From Candidatus Tantalella remota (GTDB lineage Bacteria > Omnitrophota > Gorgyraeia > Tantalellales > Tantalellaceae): a stretch of 45,383 nucleotides of DNA. Numbering within the stretch: the stretch's first letter is position 1; every line of letters begins with the position of its first letter. Made by a program: the position numbers and the translations under genes. Under the pieces are notes generated by a model. That model had not been told where the DNA came from. It ran no database searches and saw only the letters and a list, made by a program, of their open reading frames with translations. Below are positions 39,585 to 45,383 of this stretch, piece by piece. Where the stretch lies: NCBI GenBank assembly GCA_030765685.1, contig JAVCCB010000071.1, forward strand, positions 1 to 45,383. The letters run 5' to 3'.

Positions 39585-40022
39585 TTATTTCGGCAACGCG
39601 GTCATCGCGAACACCATAACAAAAAGAGCCACGGTCTCCACAACCCCCAGCACCATGATGTAGTTACCAAATCCCTTTCCTGTCTCAGCAAGAGCATCCG
39701 CGGCGCTAGCGCCTGCCTTCCCCTGCATCCATGCCGAAACGCCCATCGCGATACCCGCGCCCATCCCCAGCACCATCTGAAATGGATAAGTTGCCGGCTC
39801 CAGATTGGCTCCCTGTATGGCATTCCTCAATATCATTCCGTAGATGGTCTGTGACAAAGGCGCGCCAACAAAAGCTATCAGAATGAACGGAGCCGCTTTG
39901 TTGTTTTTGAACGCCCTCTTCCAGGCACCTATTGCCGCCATACCCGCCACTCCCGTGCCGAGCGCGGAGCCGATCGCCGCGAAAGACAGCGATAAACCCA
40001 TATCCCCTAAACCAGTTACCAT
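39585..40022 (-). CDS. ntpK: V-type ATP synthase subunit K (c-ring proteolipid)
   Basis: A protein of 145 residues: two fused helical hairpins, four membrane spans. The first hairpin has A-P-L-S57-Q58-T-I-Y61-G, the third helix W-M-Q100-G-K, and the fourth V-V-E129-T-V-A. These align with T64, Q65, Y68, Q110 and E139, the Na+ ligands of the Enterococcus hirae ring, so Na+ translocation is likely. Only one acidic ion-binding site serves two hairpins. ATG 40022 (AGGAGG upstream) is preferred over a start 12 codons earlier. Confidence 0.93.
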   Translation of the reverse strand: MVTGLGDMGLSLSFAAIGSALGTGVAGMAAIGAWKRAFKNNKAAPFILIAFVGAPLSQTIYGMILRNAIQGANLEPATYPFQMVLGMGAGIAMGVSAWMQGKAGASAADALAETGKGFGNYIMVLGVVETVALFVMVFAMTALPK

Positions 40023-40045
40023 GTTTACCTCCTGTTTGATCTGTT

Positions 40046-40092
40046 GTCCACGGTTCATTCTTCAACGAACTATGAACAATCAACTATGAACT
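40046..40092. repeat. 7-base-period repeat (AACTATG type)
   Basis: AACTATG, AACAATC, AACTATG, AACTTTT in register with an inverted GGTTCATTC-type arm at 40051. Between ntpI and ntpK. Confidence 0.7.
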
Positions 40093-40094
40093 TT

Positions 40095-41882
40095 TTATTC
40101 CTTAAATGGATTATATTTGTCTCCGGCCCACTGCATACCCAGATGTCCGGAGAATTCCAGCATATTAAGCCTGATGCCGTGTACGACCACCGCCATCATG
40201 CTGAGCAAAATATTAAGACCGTGCCCCACGAAAAGTATCAGCGCCGCGCAAAGTGTGCCAAGTATCCCCTTCGGGCCGCCACCGCCGAGCGCCATTTCGT
40301 TAAACGTGCTTGCCAGGACGACTGTCGCGTATCCTACGGCAAACAGTCTTAAATACGATACAACATCCGAAAAAGACCCTATAACACTCAGGGGCAGCTG
40401 CGTCATCGTCTGGGCCATCCCCTTAAACATGTTTTTCTGGGAATTGGCGAATACAAGCACCAGGAGGATCCCTCCCAGCAGCAAACCGCCGGCGACGACC
40501 GGGAAAGGCCTTCCCAGGACAAGCTTCCCGGCGGCAAAGAACATTCCCCAGATTATGAGCATCCAGCCCGCTTCGGCAATCGCCTTAAGATGGTTGATGT
40601 ACCGGATGCACCTTATCATGCGTGCGAGCGTCAGATGCACCGCACCTATGACAAAACAGAGATATATCACGAATGCCTGCGAACCTTTGCCGAAACTATC
40701 TAGTCCGTCGATAACAAAATGGCGTACTCCCGGCAGCTGATTTATCGTTTCCGAACCAAACCACGTTCCCGACAGCATGCCCCAGATGATCGTCGCGACA
40801 CTTAAAATATACATCAGGGAAAACGGTTCCCTCGGAGCTTTCTTGAATTTCATCCTCACCAGGAATGTGACCACCAGAAAAATGGACCCGTATCCCGCAT
40901 CTCCGACAAGCATCGCGAAAAAAAGGCTGAAAAATATCAGGAACACCATGCTTATATCAAATTCTTTGTACCCCGGGATCGTGTTCATGAACTGGAACAC
41001 CGGGTCGATGATGCGTATCCAGGCCGGGTTCGTTATAAGTGTGGGCGGCTCGTCTTCATCCGCGGGATCTTCCACAAAATAGCCCGCCCCCTTTTCGCCC
41101 GCGAGGTCTTTTATTTTGTTCACTTTTTTTTCGGGGCAAAATCCCTGCATGTACGCGAATTTTTCTTCCTGCTGCATCCCGTACTTGACGTTCAGGAACT
41201 CCATCCCTTTTTCAAGTCGGCTAAGACAGTGTCGCATCTCCTCGAGACAGCCGGCCTTTCTCCTGAAGCTGTCCTCTATGCTCTCAATCCTTTTTTCTTT
41301 GGTCTCGAGAAGGCTGTTTACCTCTCCGGGCGCCCTCTCCTGAGTCTGGGCCTCTTCCATCGGCAGAGAAGTTACATCCTGATCTCCGAGCACCGCGAGG
41401 TATATGTTAGCCCTGTCCCTGCGAAGGATCTTATATTCCATGTCTTCCGGGATCTTTTTTAATATGTTCCTGTCCGCACGATACAGCTTAAGGTCGATCC
41501 CGTTCTCCCTCAAAGAGTTGAGGTCCGCGGGGTCGAACGCGCCCCATGCTTCATACCATTTTTTCTGTGTCTTAAGCTCTCGGGCTTCCGTTATAAGCTG
41601 TTCTTTTTCCGCTGAGTTCTCCCGGACTTCCTGTTCGACGTCGAGCATATGCCGGTCGTCGCGCTCAGTGGCATCTGCCACATCGTCCGTTTTGTACAGC
41701 TCCAGCGTAGCTATCATCTGGTCCACTTTGTCTATCTTGTCCTGGACGAACTGTATGTCATGAGACACCGGCTCTTTTACGCTTTTTATATGCACGACCC
41801 CGGCTTTCCGGAGATCGGAGATAAAAAGCTCCTTGTCTTTCTCGGAGATAAGCAGGGTTATTTTTTTCATTCTCTCTATCAT
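40095..41882 (-). CDS. ntpI: V-type ATP synthase subunit I (a subunit)
   Basis: A protein of 595 residues. The N-terminal cytoplasmic half (about 1-310, with coiled coils near 90-130 and 190-240) forms the peripheral arm. The C-terminal half has seven to eight membrane spans, including G-D-A-G-Y-G (conserved family block) and R-L-F-A-V-G, which carries the key arginine facing the c ring. Ion path subunit. ATG overlaps the ntpD stop (ATGA); the ATG four codons later is possible. Confidence 0.94.
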   Translation of the reverse strand: MIERMKKITLLISEKDKELFISDLRKAGVVHIKSVKEPVSHDIQFVQDKIDKVDQMIATLELYKTDDVADATERDDRHMLDVEQEVRENSAEKEQLITEARELKTQKKWYEAWGAFDPADLNSLRENGIDLKLYRADRNILKKIPEDMEYKILRRDRANIYLAVLGDQDVTSLPMEEAQTQERAPGEVNSLLETKEKRIESIEDSFRRKAGCLEEMRHCLSRLEKGMEFLNVKYGMQQEEKFAYMQGFCPEKKVNKIKDLAGEKGAGYFVEDPADEDEPPTLITNPAWIRIIDPVFQFMNTIPGYKEFDISMVFLIFFSLFFAMLVGDAGYGSIFLVVTFLVRMKFKKAPREPFSLMYILSVATIIWGMLSGTWFGSETINQLPGVRHFVIDGLDSFGKGSQAFVIYLCFVIGAVHLTLARMIRCIRYINHLKAIAEAGWMLIIWGMFFAAGKLVLGRPFPVVAGGLLLGGILLVLVFANSQKNMFKGMAQTMTQLPLSVIGSFSDVVSYLRLFAVGYATVVLASTFNEMALGGGGPKGILGTLCAALILFVGHGLNILLSMMAVVVHGIRLNMLEFSGHLGMQWAGDKYNPFKE

Positions 41883-42493
41883 ACCGTTACCGCAGCCTCG
41901 TTCTTCTTCTGTATCTTTTCTTTCGCTATTTTCCCGGTCACAACAGCGGCTGTCTGCATGTCGCCCAGGTATATCTGTATTTTTTTGATGTTCTCTTTTG
42001 ACTGGGGGATCATCACTTTTTCAAAAAGATTTACCCTCTGGGTCGTTATCCTCAGCTCTTCCCGCAGAAGTTCGTCCTGCTTCCTGAGTATCTCCATGCG
42101 CGCGTTCATGGTTATCGTAGCTTCCGCGACCCTTATCCCCTCGTCGACCCACAGAGGCGTCATCAGAAGATCGTATTCCTCGACATTGAACACTACCCTT
42201 TTGAATACCGGGATATCTATCCCCGCGACATTTCCTTCTTCCGTTTCTATCTCTCTGCTTTTTATCTTCTTTTCAAACCCGACGTTTTCAGCGAACAATT
42301 CCACCCACTTAAAAATGGTCGCCTTCAGGTACGCTCGTTCTTTTTTCAGCTTCTCTTCTTCATGACGAAGCTTGAGTATTTCCGTCTGAAGCTGCTGCTT
42401 CTTAAGTTGCAGCGTCGGCAGGTACTGGACATAGCGCTTCAGCGCGTCCTTCTGCTTTTTCAATTCATTTTTCGTAAGTCTTACCTTTGCCAT
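41879..42493 (-). CDS. ntpD: V-type ATP synthase subunit D (central stalk)
   Basis: A protein of 204 residues, mostly two long helices. V-R-L-T-K-N-E-L-K-K-Q-K (4-15) and the C-terminal T-T-Q-R-V-N-L-F-E-K-V-M-I-P are the family signature. Rotates inside the A3B3 head. A 7-base repeat separates it from ntpB. Confidence 0.94.
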   Translation of the reverse strand: MAKVRLTKNELKKQKDALKRYVQYLPTLQLKKQQLQTEILKLRHEEEKLKKERAYLKATIFKWVELFAENVGFEKKIKSREIETEEGNVAGIDIPVFKRVVFNVEEYDLLMTPLWVDEGIRVAEATITMNARMEILRKQDELLREELRITTQRVNLFEKVMIPQSKENIKKIQIYLGDMQTAAVVTGKIAKEKIQKKNEAAVTV

Positions 42494-42494
42494 T

Positions 42495-42568
42495 ATCTAG
42501 TCGTTAGTCTCTAGTCGTTAGTCTACGCACTTGCTCGCATCACTATCGACTATTCACTAGCGACTGTC
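42495..42568. repeat. 7-base-period repeat (TAGTCGT / GACTATT types), inverted halves
   Basis: TAGTCGT, TAGTCTC, TAGTCGT, TAGTCTA, a 19-base spacer, then CACTATC, GACTATT, CACTAGC, GACTGTC; arms can pair. The ntpB stop (42550) lies in it. Confidence 0.85.
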
Positions 42569-43866
42569 TCCTGTTTTTTTGGCCAGAATTTTTTTACCAG
42601 TTCCGACCTGAAATTTGTTTCCTCCGGCTTAAAACAGCTCGCGAGGATCTTCCAGCCATTATCAAGTGCTGTTTCAAGCGGGATGTTCACGCTAAGGTCC
42701 ATCATCTGGTCTTCAAACAGCCCTCCATACTTGAGCATTTTCTTATCCCAGTCGCTCATCCGGAATCCCATAGACCTTTTTTCCTCGGTCTCCCTGTACT
42801 GCGCGTACAACTGTATCATCCCGTCCATGATCGCCCTGTGGTCCTCCCTTGTGTCCTTGTTCACCTGCTGCTTGAGGCGGCTCAGGGACCCGAACGGCTC
42901 TATTCTTCCGTTGCGCAGATAGAACTGGCCTTCGGTTATATACCCTGTATTGTCCGGGACCGGATGGGTCACGTCATCTCCGGGCATCGTCGTTACCGCG
43001 AGCACCGTAATAGATCCTGCTCCTTCAAAGTCGACCGCTTTTTCGTATCTGGCGGCGAGCTGGCTGTACAAGTCTCCCGGGTAGCCTCGGTTCGAAGGGA
43101 CCTGCTCCATAGTTATCGCTATTTCCTTGAGGCCGTCCGCGAAGTTCGTCATGTCCGTAAGCAGTACCAGCACTTTTTTTCCGTCTAGCGCGAATTTCTC
43201 GGCAACCGCCAGCGACAGGTCCGGTACCATCAGCCCTTCAACCACGGGGTCCGCCGCCGTATGCACAAAAAATATCGCCCGGCTCAACGCTCCCCCGTCC
43301 TCGAGGGTCTCCTTAAAAAACATGTACTGGTCATACTTGAGGCCTATTCCGCCGAGTATGATAATATCCACTTCCGCCTGCAGCGCTATTCTCGCGAGCA
43401 CCTCGTTGTACGGTTCTCCGGACACCGAAAAAATAGGCAGCTTCTGCGATTCAACAAGAGAATTGAAAACATCTATCATCGGGATGTTCGTCCTGACCAT
43501 GTGTTTCGGTATGATACGCTTAGCCGGGTTGACCGCCGGCCCCGCTATTTCTATCATGTTCTCCCCCACAGACGGCCCGTTGTCTCGCGGCTGTCCGCTT
43601 CCGTTAAATATCCGGCCCAGCATGTTTTCGGTAAAGCCCACCTGCATGGGATGGCCGAGAAAGCGCACTTCATCCCCGGTAGATATTCCTCTCGCGCCCG
43701 CGAAGACCTGGAGATATACCATCTCCCCATCAAGGCGTATTACCTGCGCCAGAGACGTTCCCATGGAGGTCGTTATCTGAGCCAGCTCTTCATAGGCGAT
43801 ACCTTCGGCTTTCACCATGATTACGTTGCCGGCTATGTTTAATATCCTCGTGCATACTTTTCTCAT
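42550..43866 (-). CDS. ntpB: V-type ATP synthase subunit B (non-catalytic)
   Basis: A protein of 438 residues. Regulatory nucleotide-binding subunit of the A3B3 head. [27 protein letters not shown] (no P-loop lysine, as expected for B), [10 protein letters not shown] and S-R-L-K. The last four residues, V-A-S-E, and the stop are coded by a 7-base repeat. Follows ntpA by four bases. Confidence 0.96.
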   Translation of the reverse strand: MRKVCTRILNIAGNVIMVKAEGIAYEELAQITTSMGTSLAQVIRLDGEMVYLQVFAGARGISTGDEVRFLGHPMQVGFTENMLGRIFNGSGQPRDNGPSVGENMIEIAGPAVNPAKRIIPKHMVRTNIPMIDVFNSLVESQKLPIFSVSGEPYNEVLARIALQAEVDIIILGGIGLKYDQYMFFKETLEDGGALSRAIFFVHTAADPVVEGLMVPDLSLAVAEKFALDGKKVLVLLTDMTNFADGLKEIAITMEQVPSNRGYPGDLYSQLAARYEKAVDFEGAGSITVLAVTTMPGDDVTHPVPDNTGYITEGQFYLRNGRIEPFGSLSRLKQQVNKDTREDHRAIMDGMIQLYAQYRETEEKRSMGFRMSDWDKKMLKYGGLFEDQMMDLSVNIPLETALDNGWKILASCFKPEETNFRSELVKKFWPKKQETVASE

Positions 43867-43870
43867 GCTT

Positions 43871-45383
43871 TTAACCCTCCAGTGAAGCGTTTGTTTTTTC
43901 TTCCTGGGACCTAAATTCCTCAGACTCCCACGGTTTATAGTTCCAATCTATGAAATAGTGCCGCAGATTGTAGAAAAAATCTCTGGCTTTTTTCTTATCC
44001 TCAAAAGTAAACGTCTTGCTCAGGACCTGTACGACTTTGGCGAACATATATTTCTGGCGGTCGGCCATCGTCGCCGAGTCGACTTTATCAAACCCGTTCT
44101 GCTGCAGATAAACCCCGTCCAGGAATTCGCTTTTCAGGTATATTACAAAATCTTCCAGCGACGTTCCCTCTTCGCCGACGACTTTCATCATCTGGTTTAC
44201 TTCCTGTCCTTCCCGAAGTATCTTCCTGGCGACAAGGACTTCCTCCGGATCAATAAAACTTTTGTACTTACTCCAGCTTTCAAGCGGATCGACCGAAGGG
44301 TACTTCCTCGCGTCAGCCCGCTCACGTGAGAGCCCATGAAAGGCCCCTACAACCTTGAGGGTACCCTGTGTCACGGGTTCCTCAAAGTTTCCGCCGGCGG
44401 GACTTACCGTTCCGCCGATAGTAAGGCTTCCCGTTTCACCGTCATGAAGTCGGACCATGCCGGCCCTCTCGTAAAAGCTTGCTATCCGTGACTCCAGGTA
44501 CGCGGGATACGCTTCCTCTCCGGGGATCTCTTCCAGCCTTCCGCTTATCTCTCTCATCGCCTGCGCCCATCGGGAGGTGGAGTCCGCGAGAAGGAGAACG
44601 TCCAGCCCCATCTGCCTGTAGTATTCCGCCAGCGTAGTCGCGGTGTATACCGATGATTCACGTGCGGCCACCGGCATCGACGAAGTGTTGCAGATGATAA
44701 TGGTCCTCTCCATCAAAGACTTCCCCGTGCGCGGGTCTTTTATTTCCGGAAACTCTCTCAGGGTCTCGACTACTTCTCCCGCCCTTTCTCCGCACGCCGC
44801 GATTATAACTATGTCCACCTCGGCATGCCTGCTGGTTATCTGCTGCAGTACCGTTTTCCCGGCGCCGAACGGACCCGGGATACAATAGGTCCCGCCCTTA
44901 GATACGGGAAACATCGTATCTATTATCCGGATACGCGTTACCATCGGTTCTTTCGGCTGCAGCTTTTCTTTGTAGGCTTCAACGGGGACCTTCACCGGCC
45001 AGTCGAACATCATCGTCAGATCTTTTTTTCCGCCTTTTGAGTCTTTGACAACGGCTATCTTTTCTTCTACCGTGTACTCCCCTTCTCCGGCGACCTCGAC
45101 GACCTCATATTCTTCTCTCATGCCGAAGGGAACCATGATCTTGTGTTTGAATATCCCTTCCGGGACCGTTCCAAGCACGCTTCCGGCGACGACCTTGTCT
45201 CCGGGTTTCGCCACCGGAGTAAATGCCCATTTCTTTTCCAGCGATATCGCCCCGCGCTCCACCCCTACCGGAAGAAAAAACCCGAACTCTTCCGCCATCT
45301 CCGGAAGAGGGTTTTGCAGCCCGTCGTAGATCTGCGTCAGAAGCCCCGGGCCCAGCTGCACCGAGAGCATGTTCCCTGAAAAC
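43871..45383 (-). CDS. ntpA: V-type ATP synthase subunit A (catalytic), 5' end outside window
   Basis: About 504 residues are present, starting inside [10 protein letters not shown]; roughly 75 N-terminal residues lie beyond the edge, so the ATG at 45370 is not the start. The long A-subunit insert (non-homologous region) is present, with the P-loop G-P-F-G-A-G-K-T, then [17 protein letters not shown] and G-D-F-E-E-P-like [10 protein letters not shown]. Hydrolyses or makes ATP. Subunits E, C, F should lie to the right of the window. Confidence 0.96.
   Translation of the reverse strand, partial: FSGNMLSVQLGPGLLTQIYDGLQNPLPEMAEEFGFFLPVGVERGAISLEKKWAFTPVAKPGDKVVAGSVLGTVPEGIFKHKIMVPFGMREEYEVVEVAGEGEYTVEEKIAVVKDSKGGKKDLTMMFDWPVKVPVEAYKEKLQPKEPMVTRIRIIDTMFPVSKGGTYCIPGPFGAGKTVLQQITSRHAEVDIVIIAACGERAGEVVETLREFPEIKDPRTGKSLMERTIIICNTSSMPVAARESSVYTATTLAEYYRQMGLDVLLLADSTSRWAQAMREISGRLEEIPGEEAYPAYLESRIASFYERAGMVRLHDGETGSLTIGGTVSPAGGNFEEPVTQGTLKVVGAFHGLSRERADARKYPSVDPLESWSKYKSFIDPEEVLVARKILREGQEVNQMMKVVGEEGTSLEDFVIYLKSEFLDGVYLQQNGFDKVDSATMADRQKYMFAKVVQVLSKTFTFEDKKKARDFFYNLRHYFIDWNYKPWESEEFRSQEEKTNASLEG

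Overview
The window looks like one contig segment of an uncultured, free-living Gram-negative-type bacterium with a small, gene-dense genome. An affiliation near Omnitrophota (old OP3) or another PVC-side candidate phylum is my inference. It rests on this mix: a V/A-type ATPase cluster, a 2-oxoacid:ferredoxin oxidoreductase, a direct GlnRS, a B12-radical-SAM protein, type II pseudopilin, RNase Y and MEP-pathway DXS. No marker gene in the window settles it.

Layout. (1) 1-8100 is an accessory region. It holds the 5' tip of a radical SAM gene leaving the left edge and tRNA-Leu(GAG). A plus-strand array of tRNA-like repeats, each ending in a copied tRNA 3' end plus a terminator, follows the tRNA. 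Then come two small secreted proteins, a membrane glycosyltransferase, an FAD oxidoreductase and a frameshifted B12-radical SAM gene. The region closes with a minus-strand array of the same repeats ending in tRNA-Gln(CUG), whose leader contains a solitary GIY-YIG gene and two hairpins. The two arrays are inverted relative to each other and bracket the 5.7-kb gene block. (2) 8240-20961, all minus: glnS and gltX, korABCD-type oxidoreductase, dxs, xseA/xseB, a YmdB-like phosphodiesterase, RNase Y and 5-formyl-THF cyclo-ligase. (3) 21057-23386: an nfu-iscR-iscS-iscU operon with an IscR-like operator. (4) 23897-33648: RseC-like protein, thiouridylase, RarA, a 6S-like RNA, and the classical thrS-infC-rpmI-rplT-pheS-pheT block, with an AUU start for infC. 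(5) 33962-34681: tRNA-Leu(UAA), tRNA-Val(GAC) and tRNA-Cys(GCA), each followed directly after CCA by members of a second repeat family. (6) 34776-38719: ndk-yicC-gmk-rpoZ-coaC-coaB-pseudopilin. (7) 38834-45383: rsmI and V-type ATPase genes K, I, D, B, A, the last cut by the right edge.

The housekeeping genes form long co-directional minus-strand operons for translation (four aminoacyl-tRNA synthetases, IF3, L20, L35, 6S RNA), Fe-S assembly feeding the ferredoxin-linked enzymes, and ion-gradient bioenergetics. The c-ring subunit keeps the ligands of Na+-type V-ATPases.

The unusual part is the intergenic DNA. Repeat elements cluster at tRNA ends: tRNA-like cassettes, CCA-abutting hairpins, and a GIY-YIG/hairpin insertion in a tRNA D-loop. 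A structured insert has apparently displaced the last codons of gltX. Many unrelated sequences share a strict 7-base tandem period, several of them supplying the stop codons of neighbouring genes.
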